Notes: generated from the letters alone by a model not told the origin. Numbered from the stretch's first letter, positions 32,046 to 44,634 are shown. The stretch is DNA of 64,000 nt from Melastoma dodecandrum (GCA_029817715.1 JARUPY010000434.1:1054001-1118000), one strand, 5' to 3'. Made by a program: numbers and translations.

Positions 32046-35023
32046 TCACACATTGATGTCAGAACGCTTGGATCTCCCAGTGTGGCTGATTTCTGGGCTA
32101 CTCAACGAAAATCTAGAGTAGCCATAATTCTCGGATGCTGTGACAGGCTGCTGAGGATATAACGTGGGAGGTGGTGTGAGGTTGTGTTGAGCTGGGAGAG
32201 GAGGTAGCATGTTGTACTTGTAGGCATCACCGGTTAAACTGCACAGAGAACTGCATCAGGACTTGGATAGAGACAGGGCAGTTTTACCATGCACAGACAC
32301 ACACATGATGGTTACTCTACAATCCATGACAATCACTCTAGAAACCAACAAAATTATGTTAGCATTCTTCTTAAGAACGAGAGCTAAGATCACGAGGAGA
32401 AGACCATTTTCAATGTGAACATATGCGACAAACAGAAGATTCATGAAGAACATTCAAAGAATAATGCTGACAGTACATAAGACCTGGTATTGTTGTAAAA
32501 TGGTTCGTCCTCGCTCAAATCGTCATCAAGTCGTTGAGGGGGCCTTTGAGGAGGTGATGCAGCCCACGGGGTTGGTGCTGGCAATTCATCCGAGAAGTAT
32601 CTTCTCCGGATTAGCTGAAAATAAGAAAGCCCATGATTGAATGTCATCCATAAAACAGCGCATGGCAAGGAGGGGGAGCCTAAGCATACAAACCAGTCGA
32701 AAAAATTTTGTTATGGCTTCCTTGTCGTATCTTGATTCTTTGGCAGCCTGTTACCACAGAGCAAGAAATGTAGGTAAATGTATTTACATTTTTATGGAGA
32801 CTGAAAAGTGAAGAGGAACGAAAAACAAAAACTAGAGTTTCTACACTTCTACAGAATAAGGATTGTTTCTTGGGCAAGTAGAACAACGAAATAGTTGACC
32901 ACCACTATATAGTAAATTCTTTATCCACTACAATTCAAAGTAGCCAAAAGAGTAATAAAAGATACAAATGAAATGTTAGTTTCTGTATATGCCACACCAT
33001 ATTACCGGATCTGCAGTTGGGAAAATATGATGGATTAATCAACAGCCTAATCTGTCAGCAATATTCGTGAATTAATGTGTGCACAAACAAGGATAGCAGG
33101 CTCCCCAAGCGAAGCACGGTTGATAATCTGAAACCATAGAAATGGTCGTTTCATGGTCAAAAGAAGCAAAAGCCTTTTCCATATCCTTCAACTTGGCAGG
33201 TTTGCCTTCTTGTTTACTATATTCATTTTCACCTTACTGGCATCTAAAATCACTAGATATACATTTTCGCCAGTAAGTTGGATGGTTCGAAACAAAATAT
33301 CCTTTGTCCCCCTACCCATGTGACAACCAATGTGTATCTCTCTCATAGAAACAGAGCCAGCACAGGAAAGAGGAAACCCATTCACTGCTTCCATTACATT
33401 GTTTGCAATAATGGAAGGAGATCAAGAAGAGATGTAACAATCCAACTTGAATGAATTAGGCAGGATGTTCTAGAACAAAATCCTCAGTCATTAAAGAGAG
33501 AAAATTGTTTAGAAGATGCAGCACTCGTACCGCAACTACCCCTCCATTGCCGGGAAAAGACTCGCTCAACGGAAGTTCCTCACTGGACGAAAGTAAACCC
33601 TGCTTCTCCACCCATTGTCGGGCTGCATCCACAAGATTGCCACTGCTTCCTCTTACACCCTCTTTAGCAGCCACGTCAGCCTTGTTGCCTATGACAATAA
33701 AGGGGACAGGAAGGCCCCCGGGACCTCCAGATCCTAAAGGAGCAGAAAATGTTCCATTTATGGCGATCTCAGCTGCCCATTTTTGTAAGCTTGTCTTCGT
33801 CCTTCTTTGTGATAGGTCATGAACAAAAATAACACCTGCCAATCATAAAGCATTACCTAATATCGATTATCGAAAGAGCTCAAATGTATGCAAACCATAT
33901 AGCATTCTATAAAAGTTACTTATAACTTCCCTTCATCATTCAAACATCAACAGGAAGGTACGATCAGCAGGTAGCAATCGCCAGCACCAACTGTTTCCTA
34001 GTTGTACCATAACGCAATAATTCTATATAAATAAATAGTACTTGGAATTCTCACCATTGATTTGTGAGTAGAACAGTGTTCGGCAGTCTTTGTACCGTTC
34101 ATGACCACAAATATCCCATATTTCGATAAAGATCTCTCTATCATTATCACCAGAAAAACTGCTTGATGAGCTCCCGGGACTACCATAAGTGATGTGCTGA
34201 CAGGAAAGCACAACTTCCCCAATAAACAAGAATAAAACCATGGACAGTCAACAATTACAGTAGAGTTAAACAACAAATGATACCTTCAAGCTGATTGAGC
34301 AACCAATTGTTTGAGGAGGACGTGAAATGGAAGAACCTTTGACGATCAGATTTACAAGAGAAGTCTTCCCAACACCTACCAAGAGACAAAAATGACCTAA
34401 AGATTTGAGGCACAGCATACAGGAACCTGATGGAAATAAATTGATACTCATGTAAATGGGTCTTGACCATCTTTACAATCCACTCCTCCACAGAAAACAA
34501 ATAACAAAATTTCCCCACCATTGCCAAGACCACTTAATACCTCTCAAGTATAACCATATTTCATTATGTAATCCCTGAGCTATCAGAAAGAGTGTTGTTG
34601 CTTGCTGCCAAACTTGACTCATACTTCAGTGAGGGCAGACTCATGACATAATCCATCATCACAGCTCAATCACCATTTGCTCAAATTGAATCGTCTCCTG
34701 ATTTTACCATTCCTTGACATAATCATTTTAGAAACAAGAGATGAATCCTGCAGATAGTACTACCTCTACAACAAAAACGGGTCGTTTCCATCCATGATTC
34801 CCTTTACCACATTCATCATCAGACCCCTACCAATCCACATGATCTCAAGCGAACTATACAAAAATATTCCAGGATCGAGCTAGAACATGGCACCACACCC
34901 ACACACATACAGCAAACAGGATTACTGCTCACCTGAATCGCCCACCACAAGCACTCTGACCTGCCCACAAGGCACTCCACCGTTATGATCCTTCAAATCC
35001 CTCTCGCGGCCCCTCCAAAACAT
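32046..35023 (-). CDS. LIP1: LIP1-type small GTPase, complete, seven exons
   Basis: Exons on the minus strand: 35023-34933, 34375-34284, 34196-34055, 33835-33531, 32747-32694, 32614-32484 and 32238-32046 (stop included), all with GT-AG introns. They total 1,008 bases, or 335 residues, close to the usual LIP1 length. The start MFWRGRERDLKDHNGGVPCG is the conserved LIP1 N-terminus. G motifs: P-loop GDSGVGKTS (28-36, spanning intron 1), switch II DICGHERYKD (89-98) and NKAD (159-162). The C-terminus is Ser- and Pro-rich and ends KRSDINV, without a prenylation Cys. His occupies the place of the usual catalytic Gln in switch II. In Arabidopsis LIP1 affects light input to the circadian clock; that role is carried over from the family. 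It is the only intact host gene here and sits between retrotransposon blocks. Confidence 0.95.
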
Positions 35024-35383
35024 CTTCAACAAATCCCAGTATTCCTACTCTTAAACAACTTTTCCACCCAAACTCCAGATTCTCCAGAAAATAATAAAGA
35101 GAACAAATCACCCCAACAGAAAAGCAACTAAATTGGCCACACCCATCTGACATCCGACAACATCCCTGACTAAATCAAGCGCAACCACAACCAACCAAAA
35201 GCACCCAGTTCGTCAAAGCCGAGGAAATCGATGCCGCGAACGGAACCGACCGAGGAATTGGAGAAAGGAAGAGACTTCCGCGTGATTTCTCGGTATGAGT
35301 ATGTGAAATCGCGAGGGATTTCTTGGTGAGAGGAAATTGAAAGGTAATCTTTGCCAGAGTTTGTGTAGATCTAACGCCCCACA

Positions 35384-35621
35384 ACTAAAAGGGAATAGAT
35401 TTCTGGGGCGGGTTTGTTTGGTAATTACTCTGTTTTTATAGTTAAAAAAGTATTATTCATTTTCACATAAATAAACGGCTCCCACCATTTCCACTGGGGC
35501 AGTATCGCCATCAACCCGACTCGACAGGACGCGCCAGCACGACGATCGGGACCCTTTCGCCCTGTATAAACCCTAAAACGCCTCAACCCGACTACGACAA
35601 CCACCGGAGGAGAAGGTGGTC
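35384..35621 (+). promoter_or_regulatory. Intergenic promoter between LIP1 and a divergent exon
   Basis: The ATG codons of LIP1 (35023) and the divergent ORF (35622) are about 600 bases apart. On the plus strand a TATA box (TATAAA, 35565-35570) overlaps a telo-box (AAACCCTAA, 35568-35576), 46 bases before the plus-strand ATG. This combination is typical of plant housekeeping promoters. On the LIP1 side I see no clear TATA box. Confidence 0.6.
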
Positions 35622-36010
35622 ATGGCGCTCGCCTCTTGCAAAGACGAGGGGATGGTGGACGTCAAGTTATTGGATATCAGGCACTTGATCTGTGTTGTGG
35701 TGTTCAACTTGATACGGAACGCGGAACTACCGTTCTTACTGGCAGGACACATTACCCGGTTTTGACGATGCCTGCGGAGCTCTCTGGTTTTTCTTCTTTT
35801 TTTCTTGTTCTTCATTTCACTTGCTGCTGCCGTAGGTTTAAAACGTCTTATGATCTGGACTGGCTGGGCTCGTTTTTATCATCCTTGGAATGACGTTCCC
35901 TTTCCAGTTGAACTTAGATTACGGCATCTGAGTTTAGTTTCTCCGATAAAACTCTTGTCGTTGCTAATACTCAATCATCTCAGAAGCACTGTTTTGTACT
36001 GGAGACATTA
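35622..36010 (+). pseudogene. Unrecognised divergent ORF or first-exon remnant
   Basis: Downstream of the TATA/telo-box, ATG at 35622 opens a 47-codon frame (MALASCKDEGMVDVKLLDIR..) ending at TGA 35763-35765. Overlapping frames continue to about 36006, for example from 35636 with THYPVLTMPAELSGF and from 35805 with IWTGWARFYHPWNDVPF. A candidate short intron (GTTTTTCTTC..GCCGTAG, about 35787-35834) could join some of these. I cannot name the family. Since transposon sequence starts at 36212, this may be the stub of a host gene disconnected from its remaining exons. Confidence 0.35.
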
Positions 36011-36211
36011 AATTGACTCTCCCATGAATTCAGAAACACAAAACAAAGTGCTCAGTGGGACATAGTGTTCGCGAGCAGCACCTGGTAGGGACAACTTCAA
36101 CCATGTTCTAGGGAAACCTCTTGAAGTAAGGGGCGCAACAGGCGAGAATACGTAGGAGTTGAACTTCATGGGGCCATATCACAATTTGTTCTCAAATCAC
36201 GTTAAACTTGT
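36011..36211. other. Short unassigned stretch
   Basis: Ordinary composition with no open frame or repeat that I recognise. It may be the tail of the divergent gene remnant. Confidence 0.3.
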
Positions 36212-36620
36212 TGTTACCCTAGAAGGGGGTGTATTAGTGTTAAAGTTCAATTAAGAATTTTTAACTCATTTTTAACAAATCTCGTAGCGAAAGATAGCTT
36301 ATGTAAAACAGAACCTTAAGACAGGTTTCTGTAAGACAGAGCGTACGAATATAATTGCGATTTTTTATTGGATGGACGCCAATGATATTTATAGTGGTTC
36401 GGCAAGTTTTGCCTACATATACTCTCACCAAGAATTTAGATGGTTATCACTAAACTGTAACGTAGTAGTGACTACAGAAGTTACATGATCAACCTTTTAC
36501 GACACAAACTAGAAAGTTTTGCATTATATGTGATTAAGTTGCACAACACGGACCAGAAGGTTCTGTACCGAAAGTGACTAAGTTGCACGTGTTAACGTGA
36601 CTAACAAAGGCAACCAAGTT
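36212..36620 (-). mobile_element. Sirevirus LTR fragment (same family as element E)
   Basis: Begins TGTTACCCTAGAAGGGGGTG, matching TGTTACACTAAGAGGGGGGT at 56165. It shares GTAAAACAGAAC, TTTATAGTGGTTC, repeated CAGAAGGTTCTGTACCG, and GTTAACGTGACTAACAAGGCA (56998 on). On the minus strand this is the 3' end of the LTR, which carries the CACCCCC motif typical of Sireviruses. It has lost similarity by about 36620. Confidence 0.8.
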
Positions 36621-36749
36621 GCTGGACGTTTCTCTCGGGCGGTATCCTCGCTTGCACAGCTACCCACTGCGACTTCCTTCGAGACTTTTCACTCCGGTGG
36701 CGTCCCCACCTGCACAGCAACCTGCGTGTACTAGGTGCGTGATTTCTCC

Positions 36750-39300
36750 TATGGAAGTACAGTCTGAGAATACAAACAGAACGGGCAAAAATGAGGGTGA
36801 AAATGAAAGGCATATTCGAAATATGCCTTCGGGGCCGTAATATCCTGTGGGGCTCCAGTATCCCAGGTCCACTTATTCCCCGTCTGACTTTGTGTTTATG
36901 CATGAGTTTAACAATACTATAGGAGAATTAAGAAGAGATATATAAGATACACGAAGAGATGTATCAGAAACACGAAAGGAAATTGTAGATGCACTTAGAG
37001 TGTTGATTGATAAACTTGATAAGAGAAGCGATTCTCCTGAGAGAGCATTTATTGGAGATGCTAGAAGTGTCGGGAGGCAAAAAGTTACTTTTAATGAAAA
37101 TCTTTATAGTGAGCATCCCAGGTTTTATCTTGAAAACCTTGGTGGAGGTAATGGAGCTGGTACAAGAACCTACGAGAAGCCCGATGTTGAGATATAACAT
37201 GAAATCAAATTCGACATTTGTAGAGGATCTTGAGGATGATTTAAGACATGAGATGCCACAAATATATGCACCTCCACACAGACGTGTTTTTATTATAAGC
37301 CTAGGGTAAAAGAAATAAACTCGACTAGTACCAAATTCTGCACCTCAACCTGACTTAAGAAACCATATTACTCAGGTTATAGAACAAATGGTGCTGAGAA
37401 CTACAAGAGGAGATGAGGTCTGCCTATATAGGAGTCCAGTTCCCGATTTCATAGAGTGCGAGATAGAATTACCGCGAGGATATCGAGTTTCTAACTTTAA
37501 GCTTTTCTCGGGAGAGGATGCAATAACCCCAGTAGAACACGTTGCTAGGTTTACTCATCAAATGGGTGAAATGTCAGCTAATGACATGATAAAACTTAAG
37601 CGCTTCCAGAATTCTTTAATAGTAGATGCCTTTAGTTAGTACTCGGGACTTTCTCCGAACTTTATCCCGACTTGGGTTGAAATGCAGACCCAGTTTCTTA
37701 GGGCCTTTGCTAGACTTGATATAGTAGCTTCCTTAGCGGAAGTTATTAAGATGAAACAATTGCGTGGAGAGAGTCTCGGAACTTTTCTGATGAAGCTTAA
37801 GAAAAACTTATTAAAGTGTAAAACCACCATAGCAGAGAGAGATCAACTCGAGTTAGCATAAAATTCTCTATCTCTAAAGCTGAGGAAGAATCTTCAAGGG
37901 GATAGATTTCAAGATTTTCATGAACTCTCGAGACAAGCTACTGAGTATCATAATATCTTATTAGAGGAATTCCATACTGTTAGGAATTGTCAAGTGGAAC
38001 CTTGGGAATAGATTGATGTAGCTGAATTTGTGAAAGGAGAAGCAACAGTATGTGAGCTTTTAGTAAAGAAGAACTCGAAAACTTGGGCTTTTCGTAAGAT
38101 TGATGATGAGAGAAACTTTTCCTTTGACATAGATCATATAGAAAAGATATTCGACAAGTTATATAAAAAAGGGCATATTAAGCTTAGACCAGGTTATAAG
38201 TTACCCCAGAATGAACGCGAGAAAGAATTGTATGAAACTTTTACTGATGTTACTCAGGAGCGCATGTATTTTAGAAATCTTATTCAAGATCGCTTTGCCA
38301 AAGTCAATGAATCTAGTATTGTAGATGATAGATCTTTTGAAGAGGAACCTGTGGTACATATGTTTGATCTTGGGCAAGAAAATAAGTGTGCTAAATGTGA
38401 TATTGATATTGACGCTTTTGCATTTTATCTCGAGACCAATGTTATGGGTAAACATCAGGGAATCAAGGCATTTGGAGAGACCACCATCACTAACAGGTTG
38501 TTCAAAAGTCTAGTCGATAAGGAAGTCGTGACCTGCCCATTCGAGAGATTCGGTATGAACATTGTCACTGGCATTTGGACTCTACTCATGCCACGGACAA
38601 GTGTCGAAACTTCCGTAGGTACTTCCAGATGAACAAGGAGAGTCCCCGATATGATCTGACTCAACTCGAGGAAGTGGTAGTAGGTCTGGTCCCTTAGTAC
38701 TCGAGATTTGCTCCAAAGCACTTGTCCTCGGGGAGCTCTTCATCTGGATCGACTGGGTATGAGCACCGACAAAAAAGGTACGATGGAAATGACCAAGCTG
38801 GGTGATCTCGAGTGCATAAGTATAAAGACAACAATGATCGATCGGGAGTTGATGCTCGAGAAGAAGTGCCAGCCAAAACATGAGATGAGAATACTGTGGC
38901 TTCTAATGATATGGAGGTCGACAGAGCACCCATGGGTCCTATGAACAAGGAGAAAGGAAAGGAAAAGGTCCAAATTGACCCGAGCTCATGCGGGATGGCT
39001 CATAGATTGCTCGTTTTTTCAAGGAATAAATGCTTTGTGAGAAGTGAAAACTCATTGCTTCGAACAAGTTTCTCATTCCTCAAATGTGCACCAAATGTTG
39101 TGTGTTGTACTTCTTGAAGTTGGTTCTTATGTCTATCAATGACGAGATCGAGATAAAACCAAAAGGCAAACTTGCAAGTTACTATGTCACGAATCTCATT
39201 GATGTTGTTTCGATTGAGACCGACATGCAGAAAGTTAGGGGATATGAAATGATTTTGTTTACATAAAATGCCCATTAAAGATCTCGGGCAATGTGTAGGA
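36750..39300 (+). pseudogene. gag of element B (second Tat copy), disrupted
   Basis: Starts near the ATG at about 36751 (MEVQSENTNRTG). It runs through PSDFVFMHEFNNTI, SPERAFIGDARS, then RGYRVSNFKLFSGEDAITPVE (37467 on), FQNSLIVDAFS followed by a stop, and VAEFVKGEATV (38030 on). Frames 38030-38632 give RNFSFDIDHIEKIFDKLYKKG, equivalent to RKYSFDIDKADVVFDWLL in element A. It follows the element A gag from end to end with independent stops and frameshifts. No LTR of its own is attached; the left side abuts the Sirevirus LTR fragment. Confidence 0.8.
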
Positions 39301-39439
39301 CAGACTGTAAAGAACCCAAAATCAAAATAGCAACAGGTTTATAAGAAAATAGTGATCCTGAGGCCAGTGTGCACAAGGATCTTAAGGTACACTCAAAGAG
39401 AAATGAAGAAGAGCAAAGGCATTCTACTGTCAGAATAGA

Positions 39440-40130
39440 ATGTTAATACACCTCAAGAGAACACCCGCCAGACTGATGGAACTGGGAAAGATGAGGATTT
39501 TCTTTGATGAGTTTGAGAATTACATTCTCATCAAAGTTGATTCTCCTTGCGAGCATAAGGAAGATGAGAAGGCTGCATTGACCCGTAACATGATCGAGTT
39601 GCGTGTTTGTCTCTCAAGACGATGTAAGAGATTTTTGCTCGATAATGGTGAGATGTGTAGGATTCTGAAGCCAGATATTCAATATCCAATAGGCTCGTCA
39701 CTTCATTGGTTTGAGAAGCCCCCTCTTGAGATGAGGCAACATATACACTCCATGTATATTGCTACAGACTTTGATGGAGTAAGGATGAACAAAGTGTTGT
39801 TGACAATGGGGTTACGGTGAATATCCTCTCCTTTATGACGTTTATCATGATGGATCAAGAAAGGTGGCAATTAATATATACAAGGATGTCAATCACTGGT
39901 TGCAATGGGAGACGATCAAAGTGCATAGGTGTGTTCTCTATGAACCTTCAAGTTAGCCGACACGAGATGGATGCAACTTTCTTTTTGCTTGATATTGATC
40001 CACCTTTTAATGCTCTTCTGGGTCGAGATTGGATGCAATAGCTATACATTCTAACTTACATAAAGAGCTGACGATTTGGCTTGATGATGAAATAAAGTTA
40101 ATTCAAGCTGATAAAAATCATTGTTCTTGT
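39440..40130 (+). pseudogene. Protease region of element B, frameshifted at the catalytic site
   Basis: QHIHSMYIATDFDGVRMNKVLL in one frame matches QHMHSLYITVIFDGTLVSRVLI of element A. The catalytic DNG triplets at 39802-39810 are in a different frame from the preceding sequence, so an indel falls at about 39795-39801. The second frame continues VNILSFMTF..ITGCNGRRSKCIGVFS and ends NALLGRDWM, the conserved end of the domain. Confidence 0.8.
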
Positions 40131-40739
40131 GAAACTAAGTCGTTGAATTTCATTGCAGAAGAGTATGAGCTCAAGAAAAGGAAGAAGGTGAAGAATGATC
40201 TTGTGGACACGTCATTGAATCCGAAGAGGAGAAGGTTGCAGTTCATCAGGTTGAAACCACGAAGGTTGAGCCGCCTGTACCCCCAAGTAGATGGGGAAGT
40301 GAAGAAGATGATGGTACCCCTCGAGCTTGAGGCTTTACACCTTTGTTCAGTTTCATTGTGGAAGCCCCTGGGGATGAGGATCTCGATAGTGACCCAGGTC
40401 AGTACTTGCCCGATGAAAGATCCCCATAACCTGGATGGGTGATAGGCCTCGAGGAATGCCTGAATGAGATATAGTGCTTGCCTAGGCTAGATTAGAGTTG
40501 GAGGGATGGAACTCGTGATCGAGAATAGTCCAAGCCAAGCAGGTGAGAGGAAGTGCGTTGCATCGCACCGTTGTTGTTTCTTTCGATTCTAGGTCATGCT
40601 CAGGAGTTTTATCAATGTAGCTTGACGATCAAAGTCAAGAGACTCTTTTACCTTCGTCTCGATCCTTTGATAAGCATTAATCTTGGTTCAGAAGAGAACC
40701 TCAAACTCACTTATATGAGTGTCATTCTATATTAGAGTC

Positions 40740-40956
40740 TATCTGTTGCTCTTAAAGAATGTTTTACTTGGGATTACACTGAAATGTCGAGACTAGATAG
40801 AAGTTTAGTGGAACATAAGCTCCTAATTCGAGAAGGCTTTAAACCTGTCCAACAAGCTCCATGAAGGATGGTTGGGGAAGTAAGCAAACTGTTGTATGAT
40901 GATGTAAAGAAACTTTTTCAGGCTGGGAACATTAAGACATCTCGATATACTGAATG
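40740..40956 (+). pseudogene. Start of the RT region of element B, truncated
   Basis: ECFTWDYTEMSRLDRSLVEH and LLYDDVKKLFQAGNIKTSRY match the RT leader of element A (FAWDYTEMSSLDRALV). Coding similarity stops at about 40956, where unrelated DNA with an inverted-repeat arm begins, so the rest of pol has been lost. Confidence 0.75.
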
Positions 40957-41310
40957 AATCTCAAGCATTTACACATGCTTGTTTAATTTATATATACTAG
41001 CTATAGTTTCAAGCAACTATTGAAGCAAAGAGACATAATTGTCCGATCATTAGAAACTGCTAACTAAATGTTATACATGAGGAGATGCGAGTTCTCATCA
41101 CTAGCAAACTCAACCATTCATTATCCAACTCTCATACAAAATGTGTCACAACGACGATTGAGACTCGTACACTTTCAAAGCAAATGTTATAATTACTGGG
41201 GTGTGAATATTGTCCCCCTTATCAAGAGACATAACCCTTTACAAGAATATATTCGTCGCTCATATTTCTTCTCAAAACATCAACGGATGTATCTATATAG
41301 TTCGACGGAT
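40957..41310. other. Unassigned stretch with the left arm of an inverted repeat
   Basis: From 40957 to about 41050 it matches, in inverted orientation, 54783-54885 on the far side of element D; the perfect core is 41004-41030. The remainder has no recognised coding or repeat content and ends where similarity to the element D LTR begins. Confidence 0.5.
41004..41030 (+). repeat. Inverted repeat core, left arm
   Basis: The 27 bases TAGTTTCAAGCAACTATTGA..AAG are the exact reverse complement of 54804-54830. Weaker similarity extends the arms to about 100 bases (40957-41050 against 54783-54885). Confidence 0.85.
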
Positions 41311-42973
41311 GCGTTTGTCGCTTGTTATTGAGTTGATAAACAGACGCATCTATTGAATAATTCTTTTCAAAATAAAATATTGAAATTAATTTATATTTCG
41401 AATTGTCCATATTAATTCGACACTTCAGCCATTATCTAGATGTCCTAAATATTCTAATTTAATTTAGAATATATTTTACCATAATTATGGTAATAAACCT
41501 TCTAATTGTATAAATTAATCAAAATCCTTTTGATTAATGTCATTCATAAGAGAATATCTATAGTGATGAGCTTGAGCAAAGTGTTGTTGAGCCACAACAT
41601 AAAAATCAGACAAGGCTCTCAGATCAAAAGAATCTGTGTGATCTTTGTGAGCTGTGTGGTGTCTGTGTGACATATGTGATTAGGCGGGGAACGGAAAGTG
41701 CTAAGTGATCGCTTGGTTTCTACCTCTCGCAACTGCGTGGGAGAGTGTCAAGGGTTGTGTGCTACCTTGATCGTCTTGAGAGGGATTGTGTGTCCTCAGT
41801 GCGTTCAACGAGCGGCTGATGAATCATCTAAAGGAAGCTAAGTGAATACCTGTTCTGATTATAGTAACCAGTTGCTAACCCATCCGTAGAAAGTCGTTCA
41901 TGTTGGTCTTTTCGCGGGGAAGTCACGAACCTATGGAGTTTGTGCAGTTAGACAGCACCTGCTGATGCGTGCCAAAAGTCTCGTGCCTGCAACGTAGAGG
42001 AGGAGTTGGGAACGCCGCAGGAGTAGAAAGACGTCCTCCCGAGCACAGGGATGTTGTGCAGAAGTCTCGACCTCCTTATTTAGAGGGACACGTGGGAGCC
42101 CCCAGAGTTGAAAATATCACCCTAGGCACTAGGTGTACAGTGCAGTGAGTCACGGCTGTGGTAACCGTGCAAGTGTGAACCGTGTGTAGGACGGATACCC
42201 CGATTTCACAGTGTGAGAAGTCAGGTTCCGCTGTGTGAGGAACAAACCCCTCCGTTTTTCTTTTCTGTTCTAAGTGACTCTCTTTGTTGTTGTCTCTCTT
42301 GTGCTTCTAGACATGTTCTCATTAAAAGGAGACAAAAGCTGTGTGGAAATCTTCTGCTATGTGAATAAGTGCTGAAGTATTCCTCTTTTCGAATCAGAAA
42401 CGAGCTGCTGCTTAAGAAGTCGCTTTGTCACTATAAGGAATAATTTTGTGAGGATTTATATTCTAACTTCAACGTTGTCTTTGTGCTTTGATAGACGGTT
42501 TACATTAAAGCGACAATGTGTGCGTGAGAATCCGTTGAGCTACAAACTGCCGAGCGTGAGTATCTATCTGCTGGAAACGAGAAGGTGTCCACTAAGTGAT
42601 GAGCTGATTGTTGTTCCGGAGGGATCTCCTATTTCTTTAAGGATTATAAATCTCGCTTTGTGAAAAACTGAAGGCCTAGTGCAAAAGGCTCATTTGCTCC
42701 CATTATATTTATATAGTTGAATCACCTCTACAGTGAAAAGAGGACGTAAGTCGATTAAGGCCGAACCACTATAAATTACTATGTTCATTACGATTACGCA
42801 GGCACTCATACGAAAATCTACTCAACCATATCGTAACACTTACAGCGAACAGATCACATAATCTCAGAAACGTTTTGCTATGATACATTACGCTTTCGCT
42901 TACACTGAAAAAGGGCGAAAAAAGATACAATCATTAATTCACCCCCCTCTTAGTGCATTGGAATGATCCAACA
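41310..42973 (+). mobile_element. 5' LTR of element D, truncated
   Basis: Aligns with 52600-54779 of the 3' LTR and ends CACCCCCCTCTTAGTGCATT..GATCCAACA. It lacks the first ~250 bases and an internal 558-base block that the 3' LTR has at 52835-53392. Confidence 0.85.
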
Positions 42974-42975
42974 AT

Positions 42976-42987
42976 TGGTATCAGAGC
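42976..42987 (+). promoter_or_regulatory. Primer-binding site of element D (tRNA-iMet)
   Basis: TGGTATCAGAGC, the standard copia PBS complementary to initiator tRNA-Met, two bases after the LTR end. Confidence 0.92.
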
Positions 42988-43130
42988 AGGTTTGCTGGAA
43001 AGCTTTTTGTGTGATTGCTGCTACAGAATTCTGTTGATGGACCTAACGGTCATAACAGCGTGTTGCTGAAAGATTTACATCTAGCACAGTAAGGTGTTGC
43101 TGAGTTATAAGAAATCATAACTGAGCAAAA

Positions 43131-44634
43131 ATGTCTATGCTTTTGACTGATGGTCATTCGACCAAACGTCCCTCCTCTTTACAGGACAATACTTCTCATA
43201 CTAGAAAATGAGAATGAAGTTGTTCATAGGAGCAAAAGAAGTCGATTGCTAGCAGATTATAATGGAAGGAGATCTCACGATTCCTCCATATAATCCCAGT
43301 GACTCTCGACATGAATTTGAAAGAAAAAGATTATCTTGCTTAACACTAAAGCAAGGCACTAATTAATGTCGCTATTACTGGAAATGAATTCAATCGCGTC
43401 TCTACTTGTAAGACAACGAAAGAAATGTGGAATAGACTCGCTTTGATCTATGATGGAACTTAACAAGTCAATGAATCCAAAGTGAATGCATTAGTAATTC
43501 AATACGAAGCATTCAAGATGAAAAAGGGTGAGTCGATAAATCAAATGTTTGATAGACACACCGAAATTACAAACGCCATGGAATCTCTTCGCAAAACAAT
43601 CTCAAATTCTGAGCTTGTCCGAAAAATATTTCCATCATTGCCTAAGTCTTGGGAAACCAAGAATACGACGATTGAAGAAGCTAAAGACTTGACGAGCTTA
43701 AGTCTTCAACAGCTGCTTGGTTTTCTTGTCGCTTACGAGAATGAGAACAAGTTTGCTGAAAAAAAAAGTCGAATGTTATTACATTCAAAGGGAGTATTGA
43801 AACCTCCGATGAATCTGAGGATGACTCTTCATCTGATTCAGAGGATGAAATCTTCTTAATGGCTAGGAAATTTAAAAAGTATCCTCGCAGAAACCGTTGC
43901 AAGGGAAAGCGAAATGCTAAAAAGAAAAACACAAAATCGCACCAAAGTAAATGTGATGTGTGCTTGGAGTGTAACAAACCTCGCCATATGCGACCAGATT
44001 GCCTGCTATTAAATGAGAAGGAAAAACCTTCAAAATACAATAAATACGCCATGTTGGCATCTTTGAGTGATAGTAATGAAGAATTAGATGAGAATGGCAA
44101 AACCGCAAATATCTGCTATGTGGCACAAACTGATGCTGAAGCTGAGAAGGTAAATGATTTCTCTCCCTCTGATCTATCTACTGATGATATTTAGAATCTT
44201 TTCACAGAACTCTATGACAAACTTGAGTCATTGACCGCAAACAATAAAGCTCTCAAGAAGGAGAATAAACTCTTGAGTGTTGAGAACACTTCTCTTAAGG
44301 AAGAGTTATCAGCAAAGGCTAAGGGGTAAAGAAACTTTCTCAATCTAAGTCAATCCAATAACAACTCAGTTATGTGCAAATCAAAACTGGATTATGCGTG
44401 CATGAGATGCACAAATCTGGAAATGACAAACATTCTCATCATGGAAAATACATTCCTCCTCATCTTAACAGCGACGATTCTCATTATATTATCCAAAGGC
44501 TACCTAGGGTTTGCTACTATTGTAGAAAGCTGAGTCATTTTATTAAAAATTGTCATATCAGAAGAAATGATATGCATGACATTACTTCTAAAGTTGATGG
44601 TTCTTTTGTAAAATGGAATCAGCGACTAACTTAA
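43131..44634 (+). pseudogene. gag of element D (Sirevirus), disrupted
   Basis: ATG at 43131 opens a frame with early stops. The core of copia Gag is clear at 43376-43860: NEFNRVSTCKTTKEMWNRL, then SINQMFDRHTEITNAMESL, ELVRKIFPSLPKSWETK and IEEAKDLTSLSLQQLLGFL. A basic stretch and a zinc knuckle CLECNKPRHMRPDC follow in 43859-44194. A heptad-rich coil (LKKENKLLSVENTSLKEEL) lies at about 44245-44310, and a second knuckle CYYCRKLSHFIKNC at 44507-44550. Two knuckles and the coil fit the long Gag of Sireviruses. Frames change at least three times. Confidence 0.85.
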
